From contig QCXZ01000041.1 in assembly GCA_025024175.1 (NCBI GenBank), positions 6,877,786 to 6,941,785 on the forward strand: 64,000 nucleotides of DNA. Direction: 5' to 3'. A program made the translations under genes and the position numbers. This document shows, one piece after another, positions 19,214 through 33,337 of the stretch; position 1 is the stretch's first letter; the number at the start of each line of letters is the position of its first letter. Below the pieces are notes generated by a model that worked only from the letters and a program-made list of their open reading frames with translations, had not been told where the DNA came from and did not search any database. The DNA comes from Rhyzopertha dominica. Taxonomy: Eukaryota; Arthropoda; Insecta; Coleoptera; Bostrichidae.

Positions 19214-22200
19214 AAAACCTCTTCCAACAAAACAGAATTTCATGTTGTTATTTCAAAACACAATTTAAACGTTTGGAAATTAAAGGCTTTCTTCTAGGAG
19301 TTCTTCCATTATAACCATTGCTTGTTAACATTTTAGGCATATGCGTATACCACCTCTACTTTTCGTATTAACAAACGGACATCACGGTTATTTAACATTT
19401 TGGCACTCCATTCCGGGGTTTGTACTTTTTTATGATTGACTGTACTATTGTAAACTTCTATTTAAGTTTTTGCAACTCCTCATAAGGCTATTCTCTTTCT
19501 CGTAATTTAACAATTAATAATTCTCTTAAATTACGATAATTACGTATTTCCTGTAGGTGTTAACAACACAACATTACAGTTAATAAACAATGGCAATTGT
19601 TTAAGCCGACTGAAACACGTCAACTTTGGCAAATATCCGAAACACAAAATGGCCATAACTCTTATATTTTGTTAAGTAAACATATTAAGTTTTACATTAT
19701 TGGTATACTTAAAAAGACAGAATTTTTTTAAGTCATGGACATCTAAGTTTGTCACATCTTATTTGCAAAATTGAATTATCTACAACTTTTCTATTTAAAC
19801 TTTTTATGTGACTTATAACTAGCGACATTGGATGAATAAGATTTAGCACAAGTTGGGTTTTGTTTTCAAAATAGTTAGTAAACTATCATATTTTTCAAAT
19901 CTCCATTTAACCTTTCTTCTATATATGCTGGTTTCCGAAATTTCCATGCTAACATCGAAAAAACCATCCTGTATAAATGAACAAAATCAGGGTGACATTC
20001 AGTTTAGGTGCAATTAGCAACCTGTTAAAGGTAAACTAAAGAGCTAGACTGCCTGACTCATACCTATGACTGATATGTTCTAAACCGGTAACGTCTGAAT
20101 TGGTTGTTAATAATATTTACATACGTGCTCAAACCACAATTAATATTCCTAACAGCTCCGAACAATGACTAACAAGTTCCATGCATATTTATGATGTGTG
20201 CATGGTTTACGTGAACATCAAAACGTTTAGAAAATACCAGATTTCCGTACAAGGCAATTACCGATAAAAATAAAAGAATTTCAGAATGTCATGAAATTGT
20301 CATTGATAATATTGCCCATTCACGAACCAGGGCAGTAGTACTCCACGTGTACTTGAACTAGAATCGCCTATTTTCGACTCTGGAACAAACAAGACGATGA
20401 CTAATGTTACTGAGAATTCAAGGTATGAAATCAGCATCACGTAAGTGCTTCTCACGAGGAATTAACAACCATCCGCCGATAAATCAAAACTGCCTTCCGC
20501 TATTAACGCAAATGAGCAACTGTCCCATCATAGTCGCTGGCTCGTGTTACTTTCAGTTTTGTGAACATTTTTCGCGCTTCACTTCTTCAGCCACTGTAAC
20601 ACTGACGCAATTGCGATGCCTTTGATCTCGTGCACGTATACCCGTGAAAATTGTGACTACGTGCGAATTTTCCGACAACGGCTTATTTCCCGGGATATCT
20701 CTGTGGTAGCGAGCAATCGAAATTTTCCACCAGAAATTTCATTAGCGCGTTTGCTATGCAAACTTTCCATTTGACAACGTGCACTGTGAAAAACGAGAAC
20801 TCGCTAATGTAGTTTTGAATCAACAATTCATTAGGAGGTTAACACGACGATTTACATTCCGTTTCGGTTCTATCTGAGTCACTCTAGTATTTATGACTAT
20901 TACGAGGGTCTGAGTAGTAAAGGGTGAATATATCAAGGTATTTGCACGTTTCTTAATAAAAAAACATACACACAAACAAATGACACAAACATCAAACTTC
21001 TGTTTTGAATAATACGAAACTACGGGCGTGTTCAATAACTCGAGTATGAAAACAGTGTTCGATGTGCATCAAGGTTGTAAGGAGAACTACAAAAACAATC
21101 TAAAGGAATTAAATCATTCCTGTAGATTAATTAAAAAACCATATCCAATCCATCGAATCCAGCAGCCGTTTTTTTAAATAAGTCAACTTCATCTCAGCAA
21201 TCGCTATAATCGTCATCTTCTTCCAAGTTTTGGAAGAAATGTGATGTAACACATCACTTCAACTTAATCTGAAGCCCAACCATTAGTGGCTTAAGTTTAT
21301 GGATTAACATATTTTTATACGAGTGTAAATTCAAATTCGTAATTCGAAATTCTAACTGGTAAATGTTTGGAACATTATAGCAGAATCTCTTTTCCATAAC
21401 AATACATCTTGACCATTCGGAAGTGCCCCTAAAAGGTTTCACTTCAAAATTTAAATATCGAGCTATGATAAAGTGCGAGTATCTGTACCTAAAAAATTAT
21501 CGAGGTAAAGAGATTTATTAAGATATGGTCAATACGTTCCAGCTTGCCTGTAGTGCTTATACCACCGTCAAGAATTGGATTCGTACCATTATAAGAGGAA
21601 AATTTTCATTCTATACCATTCTATACCATTAGACCAATGAATAGGATGTTTGATTAACTTCAACGATCTTATTTTGTAGATGCGCAGATATTTTAGATTA
21701 TTCTTTTGAAGCAGTTCATTGAAGAGATGTAGCCTCCACTGCTAGAGGGCTTGCACTTCTTTCAAGTTCCCTTCATTTACTGTTTAAAATGCACACTTTG
21801 GCTCCAATTTTTTTCTCAGAACTACATACATACATTTCAAACTTAGGAACCAGATCATCAGTAACGAAAAATTAATTTTTCAGAAAATTACGTAACGTTT
21901 TATCGTAAAGCAAAACCGTTAAAAATCATATCGCTCAGAAATTGACCTGAAGGTATGTTTTGAATCAATAATCAATGCGAGCAATTGGGTATCCCTTCAT
22001 GACCACATCAAAAGTTTATAGCTTCCGATTCATTTTTGTTTTCACATGACTAATGACTCAGGTTGAACAAAAGTCCTATTTCTTTTTCTTNTCCGTCCGC
22101 TTCTCTTTCGACCTCTTCACTTACTGACTGCAATTTGGTATATTTTTTTCGTGTACCAATAACTGTTTAGCGTTTGTATATTTAAAATGAATCCACCATA

Positions 22201-23940
22201 GTAATTAATTTTGCCAATGGCCCAAATTGCCACAAAAATATTTTAGTGTACTGTAAATATGAATACGTTTTATTTTTTTCTGCGACTCTTAAACTTAGCA
22301 CTCACAGTAAAATTTAGTAAAAGCTGAAATGTGTCTTTAGAACAGCTTATTCTGCGCATGAATAATATACCTATTAAAATAGAGACTAGCCCTCAATTTT
22401 TATTTTAATCACAAATCCTCCGTCAAAATTTTCACATCACTTGTCCTCTTTTTTTTAGTTTTTGATTCTACGAAGAAAATATGTATAAAATAGTATCATG
22501 TTCTCTAGTTTTTATCACATACGTAACATTAACTACATAGAATTGATTCCACAACCATTGTGTATCCATGAACTTGTTTTGATCAAGTGATACAATTTAT
22601 CTGTTATATGATATGTTGCATTCCGTTTTGCTTCGGTTGTAATCAATAACAATATCGCATAACGACATCATTAAAAAAAAGAGTAGTGCTAATATTGAAA
22701 TATTAATTCATATTTAATTGTTTTTTTTTAATTTTTATGCACATTGAGTGAATAAATGATAGATATTGTAGTACAATATAGTACTGATGTCAGCTATTTC
22801 TAACTTTGCATCCTATCGTCATACATTTTCAGTTGACTGTGCTCAGTATCTTCCAATATTGCAAAGAATTTTCTGAACAAATGTATCGTTCTTCAATGTT
22901 TCATACAAAAACGGTTATTACTTACTTTTATATAAAAGCAGTTTTAAACAAAACCTTGAATTGTAATTAATTACAGTAGATCGCCTTAACTCATTTCCAC
23001 TCAATTATAGTTACAACTAGCTCACTGGTTTCTAGAATCAATAACATAATCAATAAAACATGACGTGTTCCCAATTTACCAGTTGCTTCATAATCGGAGA
23101 TAATTAGACAGTCCTCTATAAATAAGTGCTGATCTTTTTTATAGTATTTATAAATCCCGTTTATCATGAAACCTAATAAAGACTCATGTGCACATTAGGA
23201 GATTGCAAAGTAATCGAAAAAATTAAAAATATATCCTGTTTTGCCACTAATTATGTCAAAGTCAAAACCTTTATCACGTTATTTATGCATCACGTGTTAA
23301 AAGTGCATCTGACTACGTCAATCCCTTGTTCGTGCCTTATCAGGGATTATACACCTCTATTTCATTTCGTCGGCTACGTAATCGCAGAGGAATTTTTGTT
23401 CAGTCTAGTGGCCGGATTTTACCTGTGTAGAGGAGGTTCAAAGGTGACCTTCGACAGAAATTAGACTTGCTGCAAACATGTTCCCCGAACATGGGAAAGG
23501 CCTTTGTATATACACCGCGCGAAAGGCTTACTTCCTCTCCGAGCGTTTACATGAAACCTGATTGCTTTTCGGTGTCGTTCCGATTGTAAACCCCTCAACT
23601 TCCCATTGAAGTGTAAATTAAGACATGTGCAAGAACAATTGAACACCAGTGTGAGGGATTTCACTGGGTTTTTTGTATTGGGGTCAGTTGCTCGGATGAT
23701 TTTGTGTTTACCCATAACGTAACTGATTATATACTATATGCTATTAAAGTGACGGGTCTTTTTTAAAATCTTCTCGATTATCATAAGGATTCCAGTGTCA
23801 TACCAGTTTAATATGAAGCGAACTACTCCAAAAAGTTATCCAAATGGACATTACATCGATTGAAGGAATCCAAACCTACACTTAATTTAAATCGTTCTTA
23901 CAATGCGATTATTTAATCGACATTTCAGGTAGATAAGGAC
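19214..23940. other. AT-rich interval, no genes recognised
   Basis: Holds only short ORFs without family features. 19.6-20.0 kb ends in CATCCTGTATAAAT, a style of end seen on many insect MITEs, but no partner was found. A 10-bp direct repeat TTCTATACCA occurs around 21610-21630. One unresolved base at 22091. Confidence 0.35.
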
Positions 23941-23949
23941 GTCCTTAAA

Positions 23950-24590
23950 TTGCATGTCTATGCTATGATGCTTGCACCATAACTAACTGCAGATAGATCA
24001 ATTTCGNTACATTATACATTATTAGTGCAGTTTAGGTCTAGTGCAGACGGCATGACATAGAACTGGCTTTGTCTATATACCAAAGGCCTAATATGATGTA
24101 TGTAAGTAGAAATTATATGGCAATGCCATCTGTCAGCACTACACTGACACGATGACAAAGCCACCTAGCTACTAAATATGGGAACTACTTCCTAAAGGAA
24201 ACGACCTGTAGCCTGACAAGTTGGCATACACGTGCATACATCAACTTTTGCAAGCGGGCAAGAACCAGGATACATAAAAATGCATGTCTGTGCTATGATC
24301 TCTACACCGCAACCAACTAGAAATAGACCTATTTTGCTATCATTATACCAAGCCTTTGGTATAAAGGCAAAGCCTATGTCATGCTGTCTGCACTAGACTT
24401 AAACTGCACTGATGAGTGATGAGCTATAATAATAGCGAAATGTATCTATTTGCAGTTTTGGATGCGGTACAGACAGCATATCATGCCGTCAAGTTACGGT
24501 ATGTAGGTGCATAGGAAGTAGTTCTGATATATGGCAGTTAAATAACTTTGTCATCACGTCAGTGTAATGCTGAAGGATGGCATTGCCAAC
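23950..24590. repeat. Folded cluster of inverted repeats (foldback/MITE-like)
   Basis: Four blocks recur here. Block a (GCATGTCTATGCTATGAT...) is at 23952, 24282 and inverted at 24415-24485. Block b (GTGCAGTTTAGGTCTAGTGC...) is at 24027 and inverted at 24345-24412. Block c (GGCAATGCCATC...ACACTGAC) is at 24119 and inverted at 24535-24587. Block d (GAACTACTTCCT...) is at 24183 and inverted at 24500-24525. The order is a b c d a b' a' d' c', where a prime means inverted. Positions 24119-24350 and 24410-24587 thus form a long imperfect palindrome. No ORF. Probably a foldback element inserted in or recombined with its own relative. Confidence 0.65.
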
Positions 24591-24599
24591 TAATTTTCT

Positions 24600-25490
24600 A
24601 TTTGAACATCCTGCTGGCTGTGTGATAAAAATCCTAGACGCCAACGTTCACTTACTTTCGGTAAACTGCTTTGTGAGAGTTTTAAAGCCTTCCACTTAAT
24701 GCTGATTGTTTCCTTGACTCATCACATTCCTCAAATAATTTGTCGCCTTTAAATGAGTGAGCCTGTTGTCTTTTATCGGTCATTTGCTTATTGGCATTCC
24801 TTATACTCGTATCATAGAAACAACGGGATACACAAAATCAAAACTTACCATTTTTCATTGATGGAACTAGGAAATTGTACAAAATGCTGGACTTTAGTTC
24901 GCTAACATTTTGATACAGAGAGCTGCTAAAATGAACGAAATTTTACTTCAATTTATCATTGATGTCCAAAAATTTATTGATTTACTGATAAAAAGGAGGT
25001 ATTTGAGAGATACAGTGCTAGCATTAAGATAATTTTATTGAAGCAATAATAAAATATTAACATCATTATATTATTGGAAGTCACACAATTATGGTAATCG
25101 TTATTTTTTATTGTAACATTATAAGAAGTAACGGTCATCACGTGATAATTCAGATAAAACAATTTGGGAACTCAACCTAAAGCGCGGAAAAAAGGATGCC
25201 TTTGAAATATAACCAAGCTGTCTGTCAATTTTACTTTAACCATCTTCAGAACTACCACAATAGTTTTTTACATTGTTAATTGCATAACAAATTTTTACCC
25301 ATAATTTACGAGGTTGCGTAAACGAGCACAATAAAATGCAAAGAACATCATCGTGATCAGCATTCGAAGTTTGTTCTAAAAACAGAGATTAGAAAACGAC
25401 ACTGCGAAGAGGCTAGTGCTTGAATAAGATACGAAATAGGATGAAACTGACCCTTGTCCTTGTATTTATAAGACTAGGAAGCATCTGTTG
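24600..25490. other. AT-rich interval without recognisable features
   Basis: No ORF with family likeness, no repeat beyond short runs. Confidence 0.35.
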
Positions 25491-25767
25491 TAGGTTTTAA
25501 TGTTTTAAAAATAAATAATTTTATGTTTCTAGTATCCTATGAACACGCCTAGTCTCGTCCCGATTGAGCGTTTTCTATCCCCTGCTTAGCACGCAAACTA
25601 TATTAAAGTATAACTTACAATCTATTTGCAGGATTTGAATAAAATATTCTAGTTAACTTTAACTTTACGTTATGAATTCCGTTTACATTCATTCTGCTTC
25701 AGTCTTAATACACTTGAGTTGTATTTTAGTTAATAAAATTGGCCCTTATTCGTTTCGAAATTATAAT
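25490..25767 (+). repeat. Probable LTR (gypsy-type), single copy
   Basis: The segment ends directly at a primer-binding site. It contains a TATTAAAGTATAA-like box near 25611 and AATAAA/TAATAAAATTGG signals near 25640 and 25733. The 5' edge is set by eye and uncertain. No second copy of this LTR was found in the window. Confidence 0.45.
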
Positions 25768-25786
25768 TGGCGCAGTCAGTAGGATC
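25768..25786 (+). other. Primer-binding site of an LTR retrotransposon
   Basis: TGGCGCAGTCAGTAGGATC closely matches the TGGCGCAGTCGGTAGGA type used by gypsy-group insect retrotransposons (17.6/297 group), where it is complementary to a tRNA 3' end. Downstream there is no gag or pol; env-like debris follows within about 350 bp. Confidence 0.65.
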
Positions 25787-26079
25787 CGTGCGGGTCGCGA
25801 AAATTTTAATCGTTCTGAAAAAATTTCGTGACTGTCATTAATTCTAAGAAAACTGCCATCTGGGGGCAACGATTCCTTTAGTAGAGTCATCATTCTTTCT
25901 GTGGAGCATCACCTTGTGGGCAGACACCCCTTCAGTGTAGGCACTCGACAAATAGACAAATTGGGTCAGCACAGGACACGATTAAAAACAATGACGAGCA
26001 ATTTAACATTCATCGCGCTATTTTCGACATTGACCTAGATTGTCATAGTTCATAGATTTCCTTATTAACCTAGAGGTTT

Positions 26080-26530
26080 GTAAACTAAATTCACTCAGCC
26101 CAATAATATCTACAAGAGAAATTTTTGAAATGTTACAATGCTTAGAGAATATTTACGGTAATAATTTAATTCTAAAATCTAATAATGCATTAACGTATTG
26201 CCAAATTTTAAGCATCCAATTATTATTTAGGAAATCTACCACTGTGTTTGCAATTCATGTTCCCATTTTAAAACGGAAGACTTTAGAATTTAATTAAATA
26301 TTTCCCTTTTACCGAAACCACAAAATATTCACATCATCTAACCCTTATTTGGCCACAACAAACACCGAGGCACATGTAAAAAGTAAAAAGGGGCAAACTT
26401 CTAATACTACCTGAAATTGAGGTCAATGTTCTACAATTCATCAAAACCTTAAAGGCATTGGAGGAATTGAATCTCGGTCCAAATTCGAAAATTTCCTCAT
26501 ATTAAGGGCGGAGGAATTGCATGATGCAAG
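26080..26530 (+). pseudogene. Decayed errantivirus-type env-like fragment
   Basis: In shifting frames the plus strand keeps a block with the flavour of the C-terminal ectodomain of insect errantivirus Env proteins: an SPI-x-x-REI-x-E-x-L-x-x-IYG-like start, then a region with VFAIHVPIL. Multiple stops and frame breaks make it non-functional. It follows an LTR and PBS after only about 300 bp, so gag, pol and most of env are deleted. The call rests on motif resemblance only. Confidence 0.4.
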
Positions 26531-26649
26531 ACGATAAATATAGAGACAATTAGGTAGCTTGGAAAATGTTTTACAATGAATGCACCTTTGAAACCATTCA
26601 CTTTAGGTTATGAATAATTGCTTAACAACGCTCTTTCTCGTTTCAAAAT

Positions 26650-29600
26650 TATAATTTTATAATTTTGTGCAAAAAACAAGAGATTTTAAAGCTGCTTTCT
26701 AGCCACACCCTGTTGATTTGATTTAAGTATATGCAAGATGGTAATAAAGAGGCGATCAGACCTATACAATTTTTTTCTCGTGTAGCCAAAAAAACCTCAA
26801 GTTTATAAACTTCTTCGTGACTTATTAATAAAAAGTTCTTCCACAAGAGCGTCTGAACACTGAATTCCAGCTAGATCTGAATCCCTTTCAGCATGCTGTA
26901 CATATTTCAGCTTCGTGCTTCGTGCAAAGCATACCGCGTGGTGGTTACGTTTCACATATTCCGCCACCGGTCTAAGACAAGCACACCGACAATTTCCACA
27001 AACAAAACGATGTGGCAATATCTCCGACGCAATCTGAAATGCTCGCCTGCTGAAGCCATTGTGTCCTGCTTTACAGAATACACACGCTCAGCGGCTGACA
27101 TTCTGTTAGCGTAACAATGACGATTATTTTTCTCCTAACGTTACGAGCCGAATGAAAAGGAAAAGTTGCGCCATTTGTTATTACACTTGGACGTTCATTC
27201 AGGCTTGCGTTTTGCAGTAAATAATGTTCGTCACGTTCGTTGTCAACGTACGAGACAACAGTCGATTTGCCAGTTTGAATGTGAAAATAATTTAGACTGG
27301 CAGGGTAAATTTGTGTTTAACATGACGATCTCGTAAAACAGCAGAGAGCGGAATTTAACGCACGTTTTCGATTTTCGAAAAAGTTCATGGCTTTCTATAT
27401 ACTTAGATATTTTAGACCAAATTTTGCGGGTGTCTTCTTATTCCTCTGACGTCGTTATATTCAATAAAATAAAAGTTATAGAAAGTGATGTCCCCAATGA
27501 GATAATGCCATTCAGTTCCGCAAGATGTCATTTTCCAAATATGATCCTTTTTTAAATACAAACCATAGTTGGCTATGGCTTCGAAAAATCGTCCATTTAT
27601 AGGCTTCCCACCAGTGTAAGTAAAAATTAATATAATTATTTCAAAAAATGAAAAGTGTAAGAATTATAATCATTTTTCTTTTGTATTCTGATTTTAACGC
27701 AGTTAGCGCTGGACAAATGAAAACAAAATAAATTAATTGTCAGTCCGTTAAAATATTTTGCTTTTATTTAAGAAACATGTCGATCTACTGTGTAAGTTGT
27801 AAGGCCCGTTGGCAGGTTTACAATCTTATTATACCTGTTTCAAAGCCAACTATTGTATATGGGGAAAATTAAAAAAACACACCCGAAAGAGCATGTGATT
27901 TTTTCTGCTTAGCTTCTCTACGAAATTACCAGCAGCATGAACTTGAACTTGAAAATTTGTAACGTACGATTGTAACTGACTATAACTATATATAATTTTT
28001 ACTTTTGTTTGTAAACTTCCGCTATTTATAAATATCATCAGAGAAATTTTCGCTGCTGATGCAGTAACATGTTCTGATCGTATAATTGTCACGTTTTGTA
28101 TCGATTGTTTTCATAATAATCTAATATCATTATTGTAAATATTGGCAGTGGCAGTTGCTTTTTTTCTTGAGGATTTTGTACTACAAATTCATAAAACATG
28201 TGAAGCATTATATCAGTTTCTGATGCACTTTCTCCGAGTGTATCTTTTGATCTTTCGTCACTTCTCAACTGTCGTGCCGGGTGACATACTTAGAAAGCCA
28301 GTTTTATGGTTTCTGCTTAAATTTTTTTATCTCATTTTAGTAGAGCAATAGTTGTTTGCATTTGATTACTCACTCAGATAAGCGTCTGAAATGAGGTGTC
28401 CGCTTTTCTAGCAAACAAAACAGATGTGCCTATCGTTATCTTATCATTATTATGCAGGTAATTAATTTTCTGGCATGACACCAAACCGCCAATATTTTCC
28501 AGATTCCCACCTTTGTTATTGCTTATTATTACCATAGCATTAACATTTCCGTTAAAAGAACAATGATGGTGTTAATAAAGGAAGTAGAACGCAATGAACA
28601 CGTTATATAAAAAACACATCGAGCATCGGTAGTCCAGAGTTAAAATTATTATTACCCCTGTAACGTGGCAAACGGAAAAATGTATTGCAGTTAATTTACA
28701 ATTGTATAAAACTAGTACATTTCCACAACGCTTTCCACGTTTCCCGTAATAGATTTAGCATTGATTGTGGATATACATTTTTCATTATCCACGTGTTCAC
28801 AAAAGCTTCTGATTACGTATGCAATGTTTGTCCTTCATCACGACACGAAAACATTGGACCGCACTCTTGATTGCTCTGCTTTCTTCTTACTAATTGTTAC
28901 AGCACTTATAAAATCGAAAATAAAGCACTGGGCTCTAAATTGAATTAATAAAACCCATGATATGGCTCGGCAATTAGCCACTCCGTGTAAGTTTTTTTTT
29001 TAACTTTTACACCAAGTTGTTCCTCATTTATTATATATACACTTTCAAAGTATTAGTTCCGTTTCATCGGCAACGTCGGATTTCGCTTTTGCATTGTTAA
29101 TAAATGAACTGCGAAAGCAATATATAAAGATATAACGAGGAGTGTTTCTCAAAATCCAAAAACATAGGTCTTTTCACCGTTATTTATCTTCTTACTATTC
29201 TTATCATTGTAGTTAAATAATACTTTATACGAGATAATATAATTTTGTGCTAACCTTCTGGGGCAAGTTTCTTCCTAAACTGCTTGGAATCACTATCCTA
29301 AGTTTATTTTGTTATTTTATATATATCATTTCACTAATTTTTGAAAACACTTAAGTAATTGAACAACCTGTTGAGTCCGTACAACGCCTTTTCGTGATTA
29401 CTCATTGGAAGGTCGAAATTTGAAGAGAAAAACTAAGGTCATCCGTTATTCATTAATGGTTCGCCTTGTCTAAAATTAGTTCAAAATAAAATTAAATTAT
29501 TAGATTAATTAAAAATTAAGAAACTAAACTAAATCAAATTGCATTATTTATGACTTCATGCACATATACGTATATTAAAAAAAAGATTTAAGAAAAAAAG

Positions 29601-30180
29601 TACAGTTCTTGTTTTGCTGTCATGTAGTTAAATACGTTTTAAATATGTTAATAAATAACTGCAAGGACTTAATTATGTAAATTTTTATCACAATATTGAC
29701 CAAAATAACATGTAAAACGTAATCTTTTAAGAAAGGTATCATTTCTACTTATATTCTTTTGCTGAGATCTTAAAAATATGTGACCAATGTTGAAATAAGA
29801 GAGTATTCAAACGATCGGAAGACCAAGTTCTATTAAATTAAAAAAAGTGAATATATTATCAAGATTTAACGTCACTGTAAATAACAGCCAATAGTATCAT
29901 ATAATCTTAAAGAAGTATCATAACTTTTTACGAGCACACACACATACACAAATATAAGTAGATAGATTATATACTGATAAAAAAGGATGTGACAGAAAGA
30001 AAGGAGTTAAAACTTGATGGTAATCACTATGCTGTGGTAGCAGAAATAAAGAAGGATAAAACTTGCAATAATGTAACTGATAATATAAATACCAAAAAGG
30101 CTCTTGTATCACTTATAAGTTATAAATCATTTAATAAAAAAAATATCAAGGAATTATAAATCAACCAATAATTCAATAGA
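26650..30180. other. AT-rich interval, no genes recognised
   Basis: Short ORFs on both strands at 26.8-27.1 kb and 28.1-28.9 kb lack family features. The 18-bp string AAACCATAGTTGGCTATG occurs at about 27562 and again at about 30519; it contains an inverted repeat (CCATAG/CTATGG) and may be part of a dispersed repeat. Confidence 0.35.
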
Positions 30181-30235
30181 CTTGGGCCTATCAGGCCTGT
30201 TAGAGCTTATATATATATAAATAAAGAACCAACCA
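30181..30235 (+). repeat. Possible 3' end of a non-LTR retrotransposon
   Basis: GGCCT-ATC-AGGCC hairpin (30185-30197) followed by ATATATATATAAATAAAG. Hairpin plus A/T-rich tail resembles jockey-type 3' ends. No coding remnant precedes it. Confidence 0.35.
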
Positions 30236-31339
30236 AATGATGCAGTAGAAAGACCAAATAGAAAAATCATTGAAATGTGACGTAAATAGTTTAAACAATT
30301 CTAGGGACAGCTGCCTACCTACGGCCACAGAAGTTGCTTACCGCATGGTACAAATACAAATACAGCAGGACATGATCGAATAACTGTGGAAATGGTAAGA
30401 GCATGGAACTTTAAGGTCTAAGATACCTTTGAGGTTGATCAATAAAATATGGAAACAGGTATAAAATATAACTGGGAAATTGGAGTGGTTTTAGTTTTCT
30501 TACTTAAACCAAACTTGTGAAACCATAGTTGGCTATGACTCCATCAAAAAGCATATATTTTGTGCTTTTCAAAAACGTATAAACGAAAAAATGAAAGAGC
30601 CACTTTTTCAAATTTGGTGAAGATATGTAGGGATAAAACAATATAGGCGGCGATGGAAGTAAAAACTGCAAACAAATGACGAATACATCTATCATATCTA
30701 AAGTTTGAGAATAAAATACATACATTATTTAGTTAGTAATTTACGAGAGTGTGAGTGTTAAGTAAAATACTGAAGCAATGTCCACCGCCAGATTTGAAAA
30801 TATAGAATCATTTAGATATGATCGGAATAGTTTATGAGTATGGATTTAATGCCGATCAGGCTGCAGAAGTATGCGGTATCATTATTTATTGGCTAGTGCT
30901 TTTATATAAAAAGAAAATCGCGAAAATGATTTTGAAAGCTATAATAATAACCGAGATACCCTATAAAAACTTCGAAAATGATACACCCTTTACATACATG
31001 TATATGGAGTATCGTAAAGTAGTTACATCGTCGACCACGTTTAGTACATCAGAAACATATTGCACATTGTTGACATGTTGCATGAGCCTCAAAACGTTAT
31101 CGGTTGTAAGGCTTAAGTTGTACGATTAAATTATTTACACTTAGACTGATATATTTCACGTGGTGTACTCTGAATTAATGGGAGGCAAATGGAAGTATGG
31201 CAGACTTTATAAAAGAGCATAGTCTTTCAATTCTATAGGATTACACACACTAGTTCAACTATATGCATTATTACGAATATTAGTAACGTTATTTTCGAAC
31301 TGATTTAATCACAAGTGCAGTACAATGGCGCAAGTAGAA

Positions 31340-31960
31340 ATATTTGTTAGTTGAAACTTATTAACAGTGTCTGCAGTTTCATTTGTATTAATTACAAAAA
31401 TTATGTAGTTATAAGCGGTGTGCCGCAGGGTTCCGTGTCGGGCCCTATTCTTTTTCTCACATATGTGGCTGACGTGACATTTAATTGCAAATCTACTGTG
31501 TTGTCCTACGCGGATGACCTAAAACTGTACGCCATTCGTTCTCAACATCAACAGCAGACCTAGATAAAATTGCGTTATGGTGTGATATGTGGCTAATTCC
31601 GTTAAATACAGACAAATGTTGTGTGCTGCATATTGGGAGACACAATCCTCAACGTTGTTATTTTGTACAAAATGTAACGCTACCTGCAGTAACTGAACAA
31701 AACGATCTTGCTGTCATAATAACCAACAAGCTGCCCTGGAGTGCTCAAGTAACAAAAGTGATCGCCCGAGCCAATCAACGTGTATATATTGTGAAAAAGT
31801 GTTTGAAGGATGCATTCTTAAAAATTTACAATTCCTACATAAGGCTACTCTTTGAATTAATAAGACAAAACTTTTTGCCAAATCGGGTGTTCACTAAGTG
31901 GAACTCCATTCCTGACAATGTAGTGTTAATAGTTTCACGGGCCGCTTAGACTGTATCCAG
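31340..31960 (+). pseudogene. Non-LTR RT fragment (CR1/jockey-like), internally deleted
   Basis: First ORF (31351-31563) has SGVPQGSVSGPILFLTYVAD and YADD (31507-31518). Second ORF (31587-31949) has LNTDKCCVLHIGRHN, then VTEQNDLAVIITNKLPWSAQV and ARANQRVYIVKK. It jumps, with an apparent deletion, to NRVFTKWNSIPDNVV, the usual C-terminal 'NRVVN-x-WN-x-LP' motif. A frame break near 31565 separates the two. The QNDLGV-x-x-x-x-L-W box favours a CR1/Daphne-like element. Palm catalytic Asp residues are retained, but N-terminal RT motifs and the endonuclease are absent. Confidence 0.75.
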
Positions 31961-33330
31961 TACTGAGCCACCAGCAAAGTTTGTTTTTCATATATGTTTA
32001 CGTTATGTTAAAAAATCATTTTTGTTTTACACATATGCAGGTATAAATATGCTTTCTTTTATTTGTCACTACTTTTCTAATTTTGTGCTTAGGTTTTTTC
32101 TTTAAAAATTGAAAATTATGTAGTTTGTTTTCTGACATTCTGTAGGCCTGATATATTTAAATTTGTTAATTGAGCTCTTACTTTGTGTTATTATATTATA
32201 TTATTGCTATCTTTACTTTCATTAAAGGTAATATCTCATCTTTGTTAATTCCTTAATTGCTACTATTTGCATGACGAGGAGCATTTGAAATATAAATACT
32301 AACACTATAAAATGATTTTGCAACAATTTCAAATTAGACTCAACGAACTGCACTTCAGTCCTCTGTTGAAGTCCAACTGTACTCCGTAAATTGCATGGCA
32401 CCACCAGTCATTATAACATATTTAATGTTAAGGCCGAGATATTTTGTTCCCAATAACATCGTCCGTGACTTACCCGCATTGTGCAAGCCCACGAACGAAA
32501 TCGTGATTTGTCATTTACCGTATCCCTAAAAATTTGTCAATTGTTTGTTTACGGCGTGACGTAAAGATAAATTGACATTGCAAATCGTTTAAGGTAAACA
32601 TAATGGGACGAAAGCTCAGTAGGCGTCACTTCCGCATGATTCTATTGTCTTAGCCGCGACAGCTCGGTCTAATTCTTGTAGATATCCTCGATTTCTCGAA
32701 TAGTTCGAATTTTTTGTTGTCGACCGGCACGTAATTCAGTTATGTTATAATAACATGACCGTTTCTGATGGAATCAGAACGTAGCAACCGTAACTGACAG
32801 GAATATTTAAAATAACTGCATGCCGGTCGTTAAATAAAGATATCGTTCCAATTTGCATGACTGGAAATGGATAGACATGGAACGTTTAACGTGCGGGAAT
32901 TAAAAGTGGCGAGTAATGAAATCAAATGAATTATAGTTAATTGACGCGGAACACGCTGAAAACGCAATTTTTTTTGCTGACTAGCACGCTCATCCACATC
33001 AGCCTTTCGATTAAAAGTGACAGTTACTAACGCCAATCAACCAGGTTCAATTCGAATTTTAGTCGTTATCGTGTTAAAATGAAAAAGAACTAAAGTTAAT
33101 GAAGCATAAAACATATGTAGTAGAAATCGCATATAACGACATCTGTTATAGCGACAAGAAATCTGTTCAAACGACTTTGTTTTGTTTGGTCATAAAAGGG
33201 GTAGAGCTTGTAAAATGTGCAAACACACTAGCGTTGGAAGAAATGCGCTTAAATAACATTCTGCGACAATTGTAAGCTGCTATTGAAGCAAATTATAATA
33301 CAGTGTATAACATCGTCATAATCAAGGGCT
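31961..33330. other. Interval without genes
   Basis: The first 200 bp may be the 3' UTR of the RT fragment (a CTGTAGGCCTG motif near 32141). 32.6-33.06 kb is somewhat GC-richer than its surroundings and might be conserved non-coding DNA; no ORF supported. Confidence 0.3.
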
Positions 33331-33337
33331 TTGTGCT

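Noticed and set aside
26803..27114. Mirror ORFs on both strands as a host exon
   Set aside because: No family likeness or splice sites; equal openness of both strands suggests chance.
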